DNA of 64,000 bases from Caproiciproducens galactitolivorans (GCF_004768785.1 NZ_SRMQ01000003.1:62001-126000); one strand, 5' to 3'; positions 49,151 to 58,880 are shown, counted from the stretch's first letter. Numbers and translations: made by a program. The notes: a model not told the origin generated them from the sequence alone.

Positions 49151-50098
49151 ATGGTACAAACGCCACTTTGCGAATTGATTGGGATTGAATACCCGATTTT
49201 ACAGGGAGGAATGGCATGGATTGCCGACGCGGAGCTTGCGGCGGCTGTTTCCAACGGCGGCGGTCTGGGGCTGATTTCCGCGATGAACGCCAGCGCTGAC
49301 TGGCTGAAGGATCAGATTCATAAGGCAAAGGCGCTGACGGATAAACCGTTTGGGGTGAACATAATGCTGATGAGCCCCTACGCCGATGAAGTCGCCCGGC
49401 TGGTGATCGACGAGCGGGTGCCGGTCGTTACCACCGGGGCGGGCAATCCGTCGCCGTATATGGAGGAGTGGAACAAGGCGGGAGTTAAGGTGATTCCCGT
49501 CGTACCGTCCACCGCCATGGCAAAGCGCGTGGAGCGCAGCGGCGCCCTCGCCGTTATTGCGGAGGGCTGTGAGTCCGGCGGGCATATCGGCGAGCTGACC
49601 ACCATGACGCTGGTGCCGCAGGTCTGCGACGCCGTGAATATCCCCGTCCTTGCGGCGGGCGGCATTGCGGACGGGCGCGGAATCGCCGCCGCCTTCATGC
49701 TTGGCGCGGTCGGCGTGCAGGTCGGCACGCGCTTTTTGGTCGCAGAAGAATGCGGCGTACATCCGAATTATAAAAAGAAAATCCTCAATGCGAAGGATAT
49801 TGATACGATTACAACCGGAAAACGGATAGGGCACCCAGTACGGGCTCTTAAAAACAGCTTTACTAGGGAATTTGCGAAAATGGAATACAACAGCGAGGTT
49901 TCCGACAAGGAACTGGAAGCGTTCGGCGTGGGTGCGCTTCGCCTTGCAGCGGTTGAGGGCGACGAGAAAAAGGGCTGCTTCATGGCCGGGCAGATCGCGG
50001 CGCTGGTGAAAAAGGAACAGCCCGCCGCGGAGATTATCCGCGAGATGTTCGGGGAAGCGGAAACCCTTTTGAAAGGAGCCGGGAAATGGGTAAAGTAG
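49151..50098 (+). CDS. fabK: enoyl-ACP reductase II
   Basis: 315 residues of the FMN-binding TIM-barrel enoyl reductase FabK, which is unrelated to FabI. It has 'PILQGGMAWIAD', 'GVNIMLMSPYADE', 'GAGNPSPYMEEW' and 'EGCESGGHIGELTTM', and FMN-binding 'LAAGGIADGRGIAAAF'. It reduces trans-2-enoyl-ACP with NADH. It overlaps fabD by 13 bases. Confidence 0.95.
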   Translation: MVQTPLCELIGIEYPILQGGMAWIADAELAAAVSNGGGLGLISAMNASADWLKDQIHKAKALTDKPFGVNIMLMSPYADEVARLVIDERVPVVTTGAGNPSPYMEEWNKAGVKVIPVVPSTAMAKRVERSGALAVIAEGCESGGHIGELTTMTLVPQVCDAVNIPVLAAGGIADGRGIAAAFMLGAVGVQVGTRFLVAEECGVHPNYKKKILNAKDIDTITTGKRIGHPVRALKNSFTREFAKMEYNSEVSDKELEAFGVGALRLAAVEGDEKKGCFMAGQIAALVKKEQPAAEIIREMFGEAETLLKGAGKWVK

Positions 50099-51009
50099 CA
50101 TTCGTGTTTGCCGGCCAAGGCACGCAGTACAGCGGTATGGGGAAAGATTTGTACGAGAACAGCCCGGCGGCAAGGGAAGTGTTTGACCGGGCCGATTCCA
50201 TCCGCCCCGGCACTTCAAACCAGTGCTTTTCGGGTACGCTCGAGGAGCTTTCCCAGACGATCAACACCCAGCCCTGTGTGCTCTGTGTGGATCTGGCGGC
50301 GGCAAGATGCCTGCGGGAACTGGGGATCCAGCCCGAAGCGGCAGCCGGCTTTTCGCTCGGCGAAGTTGCGGCGCTGACCTTTGCCGGTGCGTTTTCAACC
50401 GACGAAGGCATCCGGTTTGTCTGCAAACGGGCGGAATTCATGCAGGACGCGGCGGAAAAGAGCCAAAGCGCCATGGCCGCGGTTTTAAAGCTTTCCGTCG
50501 AACAGGTGCGTTCACTTTGCGAAGGGTTCCAAAATTCCTATCCGGTGAATTTTAACTGTAAGGGGCAGACGGTTGTTGCATTGCCGAAAAGCGAGATGGA
50601 CGCGTTCTGTAAGGAAGTACAGAATGCGGGCGGGCGCGCCGTCCCGTTGAAAGTAAGCGGCGGTTTCCATTCCCCGTTCATGGACGAAGCGTCGGACAAA
50701 CTGCTTCTGGAACTGCAAGAGATGGACGTGAAGGAACCGGAACTGCCGGTTTACTCCAACGTGGATGCGAAGCCCTACGGCGAAGGCCGCAGGAATACGA
50801 TTGCCCGCCAGGTGAACAGCCCGGTTTACTGGCAGAAATCCGTAGAGAATATGATTGCGGACGGGGTGGATACCTTTGTGGAAGTCGGTCCGGGAAAAAC
50901 GCTGACCGGACTGATTCGGAAGATTTCTCCACAGGTAAGGGTACTGAACGTGGAAAACTTTTCGGACGCACAGAGCGCCGCAGAAGAAATAAGGAGGCAG
51001 CCATGCTGA
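50086..51009 (+). CDS. fabD: malonyl-CoA:ACP transacylase
   Basis: 307 residues. Nucleophile Ser90 in GFSLGE and His in 'VSGGFHSPFM' form the acyl-transfer dyad; 'FAGQGTQYSGMG' is the N-terminal signature. It loads malonyl onto ACP. It starts behind AAAGGAG inside the fabK end and overlaps fabG. Confidence 0.95.
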   Translation: MGKVAFVFAGQGTQYSGMGKDLYENSPAAREVFDRADSIRPGTSNQCFSGTLEELSQTINTQPCVLCVDLAAARCLRELGIQPEAAAGFSLGEVAALTFAGAFSTDEGIRFVCKRAEFMQDAAEKSQSAMAAVLKLSVEQVRSLCEGFQNSYPVNFNCKGQTVVALPKSEMDAFCKEVQNAGGRAVPLKVSGGFHSPFMDEASDKLLLELQEMDVKEPELPVYSNVDAKPYGEGRRNTIARQVNSPVYWQKSVENMIADGVDTFVEVGPGKTLTGLIRKISPQVRVLNVENFSDAQSAAEEIRRQPC

Positions 51010-51743
51010 AAGGAAAAACAGCCGTTGTAACGGGCGGCTCCAGAGGAATCGGAAAGGCGATCGCGCTGAAACTAGCGCAGGAGGGCGCCGACGTTGCAGT
51101 TGTGTACGCCGGGAACGAGGCCGCGGCAAAGGAAACCTGTGAAACGATCGAATCGTACGGTGTGAAGACAAAGGCCTACCGGTGCGATGTTTCCGACGAC
51201 GCGCAGACCAAAGCGCTGGTGGACGCGGTGCTCGCGGATTTCGGCGGTATCGATATTCTGGTCAACAACGCCGGAATCGTGCGCGACGGCCTGCTGCTTG
51301 CTATGAAGGAAGAGGACTTCGACGCCGTTTTGGATACGAATCTAAAGGGCGCTTTCCATATGATTAAGCATACGTACCGGAATTTTATGAAAAAACGCGG
51401 CGGCAGGATTATCAATATCGCTTCTGTTTCCGGTATCGTGGGAAATCCCGGTCAGGCAAACTATTCCGCCGCCAAGGCGGGGCTGATCGGCCTTACCAAA
51501 GCGACCGCCAAGGAACTGGCGGGGCGGAACGTAACCTGCAACGCGATTGCACCGGGTTTTATTGAAACGGACATGACCGCCGGCCTTGCGGACAAAGCAA
51601 AGGAAGCCGCGGTCAGCGCCATCCCCCTAAAACGGATGGGCAGGCCGGAGGATGTCGCGGAACTGGCGGCGTTCCTTGCCGGAGACGGCGCGGGCTATCT
51701 TACCGGAGAGGTTATTAAGGTTGACGGCGGCCTGTGCATGTAA
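51003..51743 (+). CDS. fabG: 3-oxoacyl-ACP reductase
   Basis: 246 residues of the short-chain dehydrogenase family. NADP site TGGSRGIG (10-17), catalytic Asn113, Ser141, Tyr154 and Lys158 (NYSAAKAG). It reduces 3-ketoacyl-ACP. It ends with 'EVIKVDGGLCM', normal for FabG, and is followed 23 bases later by the FabK-like gene. Confidence 0.95.
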   Translation: MLKGKTAVVTGGSRGIGKAIALKLAQEGADVAVVYAGNEAAAKETCETIESYGVKTKAYRCDVSDDAQTKALVDAVLADFGGIDILVNNAGIVRDGLLLAMKEEDFDAVLDTNLKGAFHMIKHTYRNFMKKRGGRIINIASVSGIVGNPGQANYSAAKAGLIGLTKATAKELAGRNVTCNAIAPGFIETDMTAGLADKAKEAAVSAIPLKRMGRPEDVAELAAFLAGDGAGYLTGEVIKVDGGLCM

Positions 51744-51766
51744 GCCGCACGTAGAAAGGAAGGCAT

Positions 51767-52864
51767 ATGGCATATTTTGATCATGGGCCGCTCGTAATCG
51801 GCGATTTGATTGTTCCAACGCCGGTTGTGCAGGGCGGCATGGGGATCGGGGTCTCCCTTTCCGGGCTGGCCGCGGCCGTTGCAAACGAGGGCGGCCTCGG
51901 CGTGCTTTCCGCCGCCTCCGTCGGTATGGTAAACCGAAAAAATACGCCGGGCGGCAATATCGAAGCCCTTCGGGGGGAAATCCGGCGCGCGCGGGAAAAA
52001 ACCGCCGGTGCACTGGGCGTGAACATTATGGTTGCGCTTAGTGATTTCGGCGATATGGTGAAAACCTCCGTTGAAGAGGGCATCGATATTATCTTTGCCG
52101 GTGCGGGGCTTCCGCTGAACCTGCCCGCCTTTGTGAAAAAGGGCTGTAAAACCAAGCTTGCGCCGATTGTTTCCTCCGCGCGCGCGGTGAAAACCATCTC
52201 GAAATGGTGGCGCGAAAAATACGATTATATCCCCGACGCCGTCGTAGTGGAAGGCCCCATGGCGGGCGGCCACCTGGGATTCCGCAAGGAACAGATCGAC
52301 GATCCCGCCTACCGGTTGGAAAACCTGGTGCCGCAGGTAATTGAGGCAATCCGCCCTCTGGAGGAACAGGTCGGGCGGAAAATCCCCGTTATCGCGGCGG
52401 GCGGCATCTTTACCGGGGCGGATATCCGCCGGTTCTTGCATCTGGGCGCTTCCGCCGTACAGATGGCTACCCGTTTCGTCGCGACCGACGAGTGCGACGC
52501 GGATATCGCCTTTAAACAGGCGTATGTGGACTGTAAAAAAGAGGATATCGGGATTATTGAAAGCCCGGTGGGAATGCCCGGGCGCGCGATTGTAAACCGT
52601 TTCCTCCATGAGGCGAAGCAGGGTACCCGCAGGCCGAAAGCCTGCCCGTTCCACTGCATATCCACCTGTACGCGCGAAACCAGCCCCTATTGCATTTCCA
52701 TGGCATTGATCAACGCCTGCAAGGGCAAGCTAGACAACGGCTTCGCATTTATTGGAGCAAACGGATATAAGGTAAAAGAAATCGTGCCGGTAAAAAAATT
52801 GTTTGAAACGCTGGAGCAGGAATACCGGCAGAGCGGCGGAAACGCCGAGGAGGAAGAAACATGA
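51767..52864 (+). CDS. FabK-like FMN oxidoreductase with C-terminal Cys cluster
   Basis: 365 residues, a nitronate-monooxygenase/FabK-type TIM barrel with 'VVQGGMGIGVSLSGLA', 'LGVNIMVALSDF', 'GPMAGGHLGF' and the FMN-phosphate motif 'IAAGGIFTGADI'. A tail absent from FabK has Cys293, 297, 301, 309 and 318 ('CPFHCISTCTRETSPYC'), a possible metal or iron-sulfur site. It lies inside the fab operon between fabG and fabF and overlaps fabF by ATGA. Second enoyl reductase, unsaturated-fatty-acid isomerase-like role, or nitronate oxidation are all open. Confidence 0.85.
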   Translation: MAYFDHGPLVIGDLIVPTPVVQGGMGIGVSLSGLAAAVANEGGLGVLSAASVGMVNRKNTPGGNIEALRGEIRRAREKTAGALGVNIMVALSDFGDMVKTSVEEGIDIIFAGAGLPLNLPAFVKKGCKTKLAPIVSSARAVKTISKWWREKYDYIPDAVVVEGPMAGGHLGFRKEQIDDPAYRLENLVPQVIEAIRPLEEQVGRKIPVIAAGGIFTGADIRRFLHLGASAVQMATRFVATDECDADIAFKQAYVDCKKEDIGIIESPVGMPGRAIVNRFLHEAKQGTRRPKACPFHCISTCTRETSPYCISMALINACKGKLDNGFAFIGANGYKVKEIVPVKKLFETLEQEYRQSGGNAEEEET

Positions 52865-54096
52865 GAAGAGTTGTTGTAACCGGATTGGGCGTGGTGTCCC
52901 CGGTCGGAAATGCGGTGGAAGCATTCTGGAACAATCTGATCGACGGAAAGTGCGGGATTGGCTTTATCACAAGGTTTGACACCGCTGATTTTAAGGTGAA
53001 AATCGCGGCGGAGGTCAAGGGCTTTGATCCGCAAGAGTATATGGAAAAAGCCGAGATACGGAAATCCGATCTTTTCACACAGTACGCTATGGCGGCGGCT
53101 TCCCAGGCGATGGCAGACAGCGGAATCGCCGGAACCCTTTCCCCGGAACGCCTCGGTGTTTACGTCGGTTCCGGCATCGGCGGGATGGATACCTTCATTA
53201 AGGAGTGCGATAAGTATTTAAAAGGCGGCCCCCGCAAGGTGTCCCCTTTGTTTGTGCCGATGATGATTGCGAATATGGCTTCGGGAAATATTGCGATTAA
53301 GTATAATGCGCAGGGTCCGTGCCTTCCGGTCGTAACCGCCTGTGCCACCTCTACCCACGCGCTGGGCGAAGCGTTCCGAACGGTCAAGGGCGGGCACGCG
53401 GATGCGGTGATTGCCGGCGGCGCGGAAGCGGCGATTAATCCGCTTTCCATCGCAGGGTTTACGAACTGCATGGCGCTTTCCACAAAAAACCTCCCCGAAG
53501 AATCCTCCCTCCCGTTCGATAAACGCCGCGACGGCTTCGTTATGGGCGAGGGCGCGGGAATTCTGATTCTGGAGGAATACGAGCACGCCAAAGCGCGCGG
53601 CGCGAAAATTTACGCGGAAATCTGCGGCTACGGCAATACCTGCGACGCGCACCACATTACCGCGCCGCACCCGGAAGCCGTTGGCGGCGCAAGGGCGATT
53701 TCCTTCGCGCTGGAAGAGGCCGGGTATCAGGACAAGGATGAAATTTACATCAACGCGCACGGCACCGGAACGCCGCTTAACGATAAATCGGAAACCATCG
53801 CCATAAAAAAAGCGCTGGGCGACAAAGCCTACCGGACCAGCATCAGCTCCACCAAGTCCATGACTGGGCATATGCTCGGTGCGGCGGGCGCGGTTGAGGC
53901 GATTTCCAGCGTGCTGGCACTAAAGCACGGAGTCATTCCACCGACCATCGGCTTGCAGGAAAAGGACCCGGACTGCGATCTGGATTATACCCCGAACACC
54001 GCCCGGAAAAAGGAAACCACCCTTGCCCTGTCTGTTTCCCTTGGCTTCGGCGGGCACAACGCCTGCATTGCTTTCCGGAAATATACGGGCGAATGA
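52861..54096 (+). CDS. fabF: beta-ketoacyl-ACP synthase II
   Basis: 411 residues with Cys161 (VTACATSTHA), His in 'NAHGTGTPLND' and His in 'STKSMTGHMLGAAG', the C-H-H triad of elongating condensing enzymes. It overlaps the preceding gene by four bases and is followed by accB 15 bases later. Confidence 0.96.
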   Translation: MRRVVVTGLGVVSPVGNAVEAFWNNLIDGKCGIGFITRFDTADFKVKIAAEVKGFDPQEYMEKAEIRKSDLFTQYAMAAASQAMADSGIAGTLSPERLGVYVGSGIGGMDTFIKECDKYLKGGPRKVSPLFVPMMIANMASGNIAIKYNAQGPCLPVVTACATSTHALGEAFRTVKGGHADAVIAGGAEAAINPLSIAGFTNCMALSTKNLPEESSLPFDKRRDGFVMGEGAGILILEEYEHAKARGAKIYAEICGYGNTCDAHHITAPHPEAVGGARAISFALEEAGYQDKDEIYINAHGTGTPLNDKSETIAIKKALGDKAYRTSISSTKSMTGHMLGAAGAVEAISSVLALKHGVIPPTIGLQEKDPDCDLDYTPNTARKKETTLALSVSLGFGGHNACIAFRKYTGE

Positions 54097-54111
54097 AAGG
54101 ACGGATGACGG

Positions 54112-54546
54112 ATGGAACTGAAAAAGCTGAAAGAAATCGCGTCGGTTATGCGGGATAACGACCTGACGCTGCTGGAGCTTAAGGAGGGCGAAACCACCCT
54201 TCGCATGGAGAGGAAAGCCGCACAGGCGGCGGAGCTAGCCAGCGCAACCCTGCAGCCCCCCGCGGCCGTACAGCCGGGCGCGCAGGAACCTGCCCCCCCA
54301 CAGCAAGCGGAGGGAACAGAAATTAAATCTCCCATGGTGGGCGTGTTTTATTCCGCTCCCTCCCCGGATTCCGAACCGTATGTACAGGTGGGCAGCAAGG
54401 TGAAAAAGGGCGACACGCTCTGCATTATTGAAGCCATGAAGCTTTTAAATGAAATCACCGCCGACCGCGACGGGGAAATTACGGAAATTTGCGCGGCTGC
54501 GGGACAGGTTGTGGAATATGGCCAGACCTTATTCCGTATGAAATAG
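54112..54546 (+). CDS. accB: acetyl-CoA carboxylase biotin carboxyl carrier protein
   Basis: 144 residues. A short N-terminal domain, a Pro/Ala/Gln-rich linker (about 44-68), and a biotinyl domain with biotin site Lys110 in '[12 protein letters not shown]'. It carries carboxybiotin between AccC and AccAD. It lies 9 bases before fabZ. Confidence 0.95.
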   Translation: MELKKLKEIASVMRDNDLTLLELKEGETTLRMERKAAQAAELASATLQPPAAVQPGAQEPAPPQQAEGTEIKSPMVGVFYSAPSPDSEPYVQVGSKVKKGDTLCIIEAMKLLNEITADRDGEITEICAAAGQVVEYGQTLFRMK

Positions 54547-54555
54547 GAGAAGAGA

Positions 54556-54972
54556 ATGGATAGAGAGGAAATTAAGAAAATCCTTCCGCACCGGGAACCG
54601 ATGCTGCTGATAGATCATGTGGAAAAAGCGGACGACGATAGAGCCCTTGGCCGGTATACGGTAAAGGGCGACGAATGGTTTTTACAGGGCCATTTCCCCG
54701 GCAATCCTGTCGTTCCGGGCGTGGTGCTCTGCGAAATGATGGCGCAGGCTTGCTGTATCCTGATCGGCGAAAGCACAGAGGGCAAAACGCCGTATTTCAC
54801 AGGTTTAAATAAAGTAAGATTCAAGCGCAAGGTCCTTCCGGGCGATACGCTTGAAATCGAATGCATTTTAACAAACCAAAGGGGCCCTTTTTATTTTGCA
54901 AGCGCAAAGGGGCTTGTGGGGGGAAAACTCGCGGTAAGCGGTGAGCTGTCGTTTGCGTTGATTGAGGATTGA
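54556..54972 (+). CDS. fabZ: 3-hydroxyacyl-ACP dehydratase
   Basis: 138 residues, hotdog fold. His46 (GHFPGNPVVPG) and Glu60 (VLCEMMAQ) are the catalytic pair. It dehydrates 3-hydroxyacyl-ACP to enoyl-ACP for FabK. It ends just before accC. Confidence 0.96.
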   Translation: MDREEIKKILPHREPMLLIDHVEKADDDRALGRYTVKGDEWFLQGHFPGNPVVPGVVLCEMMAQACCILIGESTEGKTPYFTGLNKVRFKRKVLPGDTLEIECILTNQRGPFYFASAKGLVGGKLAVSGELSFALIED

Positions 54973-54992
54973 CGGAGAAAGGGGTTGGAAGC

Positions 54993-56333
54993 TTGTTTTC
55001 AAAAATTCTGATTGCGAACCGCGGGGAAATCGCTGTGCGCATTATCCGCGCGTGCAGGGAAATGGGCATTTCCAGCGTAGCCGTTTTTTCAGAGGCCGAC
55101 CGCGAATCGCTTCACGCAAGCCTTGCGGACGAAAGCGTATGCATCGGGCCGGCCCTCGCAAAGGACAGCTATTTGAATATTCCCGCCATCCTGTCCGCCG
55201 CCGTGGCAACCGGCGCGCAGGCGATTCATCCCGGATACGGACTTCTTTCGGAAAACGCGGAATTCGCGGAGCTCTGCGAAAAATGCGGCATTGCTTTTAT
55301 CGGGCCGGACGCCGACCTGATTCGTAAGACGGGCGACAAGGACGCCGCGCGCCGGACCATGCGCGAGGCGGGTGTTCCGGTGGTACCGGGCTGCGACCGC
55401 ATCGACGACCCTTCCCGCCTGCGGGAGGAAGCCGATAAAATCGGGTATCCGCTTCTGATTAAAGCCAGCGCGGGCGGCGGAGGGCGCGGAATCCGTACCG
55501 TAAACGGTCCGGAAGATCTGCAGAACGCATATGCGACCGCTTCCTCCGAAGCGCAGAGCGCATTCGGCGACGGTACGGTTTACATGGAAAAATTTCTTTC
55601 CCCCGTAAAACATATTGAAATGCAGATCCTGTGCGACCGCTTCGGCAACACCGTCTGCCTTGGCGAGCGGGAATGTTCGATCCAGCGCAAACGGCAGAAG
55701 CTTTTGGAGGAAAGCCCCTCCCCCGCCGTGCGCGAGGAAACGCGCCGGAAAATGATGGACGCGGCAGTACGGGCCGCGCGCGCCGTCAACTATGTAAACG
55801 CCGGAACCATTGAGTTCCTGATGGATTCGTCCGGCAATTTTTATTTCATGGAAATGAATACGCGTTTGCAGGTTGAACATCCGGTTACCGAAATGGTAAC
55901 GGGGATCGACCTTGTGAAATGGCAGATCCGCATTGCCGCGGGCGTTCCGCTCTCCTTCCATCAGCAGGATGTGCGCACCGAGGGGCATGCCATCGAGTGC
56001 CGCATTAACGCGGAAAACCCGAAGAAGGGATTTACCCCCGGCGGTGGTAAGGTTTCCTTCCTACATGTCCCGGGCGGACCGTGGGTGCGCTTCGACACCG
56101 CCCTGTACCAGGACTATGTTGTCCCGCCGTTTTACGATTCCATGATCGGCAAGCTGATTGTGCACGCGCAGACCCGCGAGGAGGCCGTGCGCAAGATGCA
56201 GGCGGCGCTAGGCGAGCTGGTAATCGATGGCGTAGAGCACAACGCGGAGCTGCAAATGGAAATTCTGAACGATCCGGAGTTCAAGGCCGGAAATTACTGT
56301 ACTGATTTTATTGAGAAACGGGGATACGCATGA
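54993..56333 (+). CDS. accC: acetyl-CoA carboxylase biotin carboxylase
   Basis: About 446 residues from TTG 54993 giving the standard MFSKILIANRGEIAVR start; an earlier TTG at 54969 overlaps fabZ. ATP-grasp with 'GGGGRGIR', 'EKFLSPVKHIEMQILCD' and 'MEMNTRLQVEHPVTEMVTG'. It carboxylates biotin using bicarbonate and ATP. ATGA overlap with accD. Confidence 0.95.
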   Translation: MFSKILIANRGEIAVRIIRACREMGISSVAVFSEADRESLHASLADESVCIGPALAKDSYLNIPAILSAAVATGAQAIHPGYGLLSENAEFAELCEKCGIAFIGPDADLIRKTGDKDAARRTMREAGVPVVPGCDRIDDPSRLREEADKIGYPLLIKASAGGGGRGIRTVNGPEDLQNAYATASSEAQSAFGDGTVYMEKFLSPVKHIEMQILCDRFGNTVCLGERECSIQRKRQKLLEESPSPAVREETRRKMMDAAVRAARAVNYVNAGTIEFLMDSSGNFYFMEMNTRLQVEHPVTEMVTGIDLVKWQIRIAAGVPLSFHQQDVRTEGHAIECRINAENPKKGFTPGGGKVSFLHVPGGPWVRFDTALYQDYVVPPFYDSMIGKLIVHAQTREEAVRKMQAALGELVIDGVEHNAELQMEILNDPEFKAGNYCTDFIEKRGYA

Positions 56334-57199
56334 TTTTGAGAAAAGAGTTTTTCCGGCGCCCGAAAAACGAGCTTGAGCGTTCAAGCAGGATTTACAAGGT
56401 GCCGTCGCCGGATGTTCCGGGCGAAATGTGCGTTCTTTGCCCTTCCTGTAAAAAGCCGCTGTTAACCGGCGAGCTGAATGCAAATGCAAATGTCTGCCCG
56501 GAATGCGGCTATTATTTCCGCATGAACGCACGCCAGCGGATTCATTTTATTGCGGATGAAAACACCTTTATCGAACTAAACAGTAATCTTCTTTCGAAAA
56601 ACCCGCTCAATTTTCCAAACTATCCGGAAAAAATTAAGCACGCCCGGTTGGAAAGCGCGGAAAAAGAGGCCGTCGTAACCGGCACCGCCGAAATCGGCGG
56701 TTTCCCCTGCGCGCTGTTCGTGATGGAGGCCCGCTTCATGATGGGCAGCATGGGAACTGTGGTCGGGGAAAAGATCACGCGCATCTTTGAATACGCCACG
56801 GAGCATTCACTTCCGGTGGTGGGTTATATTGTGTCCGGCGGCGCCAGAATGCAGGAGGGAATCCTTTCCCTTATGCAAATGGCGAAAACCAGCGGCGCGG
56901 TGAAACGCCACAGCGACGCCGGCAACCTGTACATTGCCGTTCTGACCGACCCGACAACCGGCGGCGTAACCGCCAGCTTCGGCATGGAGGCGGATATCAT
57001 CCTTGCGGAACCGAACGCTCTCATCGGCTTTGCCGGACCGCGTGTCATTGAACAGACCATGCGGCAGAAGCTGCCTGCGGGCTTTCAGCGGGCGGAATTT
57101 CTTCTGGAAAAAGGGTTTGTCGACATGATTTCTGAACGGAAGGAACAGAAAAAGCAGATTACAACCCTGCTTTCCCTGCATAAGGAGGTTTCCGGATGA
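56330..57199 (+). CDS. accD: acetyl-CoA carboxylase carboxyltransferase beta
   Basis: 289 residues with an N-terminal zinc ribbon (Cys37, Cys40, Cys56, Cys59: 'CPSC', 'CPEC') and a crotonase-like carboxyltransferase body ('GARMQEGILSLMQMAKTS', 'GGVTASF'). It acts with AccA on carboxybiotin and acetyl-CoA. Confidence 0.95.
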   Translation: MILRKEFFRRPKNELERSSRIYKVPSPDVPGEMCVLCPSCKKPLLTGELNANANVCPECGYYFRMNARQRIHFIADENTFIELNSNLLSKNPLNFPNYPEKIKHARLESAEKEAVVTGTAEIGGFPCALFVMEARFMMGSMGTVVGEKITRIFEYATEHSLPVVGYIVSGGARMQEGILSLMQMAKTSGAVKRHSDAGNLYIAVLTDPTTGGVTASFGMEADIILAEPNALIGFAGPRVIEQTMRQKLPAGFQRAEFLLEKGFVDMISERKEQKKQITTLLSLHKEVSG

Positions 57200-57972
57200 A
57201 CGCGTATGAGAAAGTGAACGCCGCCCGCGCCAAGAACCGGCCCACGGGAAGCGATTATATTGCGAATATTTTTCAGGATTTTATCGAGATGCACGGCGAC
57301 CGACGCTTTGGCGACGATAAGGCGGTTATTACGGGCATTGCCCGGCTGGGCAACCAGCCGGTAACCGTAATCGCGTTGGAAAAAGGGCGTGACATAAAGG
57401 AAAAAGTGTACCGAAATTTCGGCTCCGCCCACCCGGAGGGCTACCGCAAAGCCCTGCGGCAGATGAAGCTTGCGGAAAAATTCGGCCGGCCGGTGGTCTG
57501 CTTCGTCGACACCGCCGGGGCGTACTGCGGCATTGCCGCGGAAGAACGCGGGCAGGGGCAGGCGATTGCCGAAAACTTGATGGAAATGATGACGCTGAAG
57601 GTTCCGATTATTTCCATCCTGATCGGTGAGGGCGGCAGCGGCGGCGCGCTTGCGCTTGCGGTTGCGGACGAGGTGTGGATGCTGGAAAACGCCGTTTATT
57701 CCGTCATTTCCCCCGAAGGCTGCGCGAGCATTCTGTGGAAGGATTCCAGGAAAGTGAAAGAGGCCAGCGAATGCCTGAAGCTGACGGCAGATGACCTGTA
57801 CCGCATGAAGGTTATCGAGCGGATTATCGGGGAGCACGGGCGCGGTTTTCACCTGACCTGTGCCGAACTGAAACGCTTGCTTTCGCAGAAGCTTGCGGAG
57901 AACCTTCGCCTTAGCGCCGAGGAACTGGTTTCAAACCGATACCTTCGTTTCCGTAAATTTGGCTCAGCCTAA
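57196..57972 (+). CDS. accA: acetyl-CoA carboxylase carboxyltransferase alpha
   Basis: 258 residues, shorter at the N-terminus than E. coli AccA but with the full crotonase core: 'GDRRFGDDKAVITGIARLG', 'HPEGYRKALRQMKLAEKF', 'IGEGGSGGALALAVADEV' and 'SPEGCASILW'. It overlaps accD by four bases. It ends the fab/acc operon. Confidence 0.94.
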   Translation: MNAYEKVNAARAKNRPTGSDYIANIFQDFIEMHGDRRFGDDKAVITGIARLGNQPVTVIALEKGRDIKEKVYRNFGSAHPEGYRKALRQMKLAEKFGRPVVCFVDTAGAYCGIAAEERGQGQAIAENLMEMMTLKVPIISILIGEGGSGGALALAVADEVWMLENAVYSVISPEGCASILWKDSRKVKEASECLKLTADDLYRMKVIERIIGEHGRGFHLTCAELKRLLSQKLAENLRLSAEELVSNRYLRFRKFGSA

Positions 57973-58000
57973 AAGAGCCGGCAGAACCGCCGGATTCTTT
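57973..58000 (+). terminator. terminator of the fab/acc operon
   Basis: AAGAGCCGGC / GCCGGATTCTT imperfect stem around AGAAC-C, followed by TTTCTGG, directly after the accA stop. Confidence 0.55.
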
Positions 58001-58091
58001 CTGGTTGTCCGAAATATTATTTTTATTCTATTGTAATTTCACCAAATTAAATATATTATTATATGGAAGAATATTTAAGGATGATGTCACC

Positions 58092-58733
58092 ATGACGATA
58101 AAAAAGAATTTGGACATCATTGTTTATGAAAAGATAAAGGACAGCTTGATCAACGGGGAGTATCTACCGGGTGTAAAAATTTCACTTGACGAGCTTGCGG
58201 AAAAATACGGTGTAAGCCGCACACCTGTTATACAGGCGACAAAGCTGCTTGCGAACGAGCGGATCCTGGATGTGAAATGCAATGGAAGCATTTCGGTTCC
58301 CCAGTACAATGATAAACAGATTCGCGACATCTGTACTGCCAGAATGCTGGTTGAGCGTTTTGCCGTAATGGAAATCTGCGACAGAAAGGACAGAGAAGCG
58401 GTTCAGATTCTGAAAGAGAGCGCCCTTCTCGCCGCTGATTATTATCAGCAGGGCGACTATTTGATGTTCTGTAAGGAGGACCTTCATTTTCATAAAGCAA
58501 TGGTCTCTATGACGGAAAACGAATGCTTGTGCGACATTTTTAAATCCATACAAGGCCGCCTTTTAGTGGCGATGAAAATCGCTTTGTGCCCCCAGCCGCG
58601 GCTGATCAAATCCTCTTCGAATGAGCATCTGGAGCTGTGCGAACGGCTCGGCAAATTTGATAAGGCTGGCGCGGTCAGCTTGATTGAAAGGCATATTTTC
58701 AGCCTTAGAGGGAAAATTTTAGAGCTGGCGTAG
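58092..58733 (+). CDS. GntR-family (FCD-type) transcriptional regulator
   Basis: About 213 residues from ATG 58092, behind AAGGATGATG; earlier in-frame starts lie in AT-rich leader. The GntR winged helix (about 1-70) has 'YEKIKDSLINGEYLPGVKIS' and 'YGVSRTPVIQATKLLANERI'. A C-terminal FCD all-helix ligand domain follows. The regulated genes are not evident: the next gene is convergent. The family usually binds small organic acids. Confidence 0.85.
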   Translation: MTIKKNLDIIVYEKIKDSLINGEYLPGVKISLDELAEKYGVSRTPVIQATKLLANERILDVKCNGSISVPQYNDKQIRDICTARMLVERFAVMEICDRKDREAVQILKESALLAADYYQQGDYLMFCKEDLHFHKAMVSMTENECLCDIFKSIQGRLLVAMKIALCPQPRLIKSSSNEHLELCERLGKFDKAGAVSLIERHIFSLRGKILELA

Positions 58734-58755
58734 TTCTGTTTGTAAAATTAAGTAC

Positions 58756-58798
58756 CCCCTTCCGGGTCTGGACCATCCAGATTCGGAAGGGGATTTTT
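58756..58798 (+). terminator. terminator of the GntR gene
   Basis: CCCCTTCCG / CGGAAGGGG (58756-58764, 58784-58792) with inner GTCTGG/CCAGAT, followed by ATTTTTG. Confidence 0.8.
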
Positions 58799-58880
58799 GC
58801 GCTTTGTCGGAAAAGCGGCGCTCGCGCCTTTAGGCTGTATTTCGTTTGTTACGGAGCGAGAACGCTTGTCCCGGGCAAAA

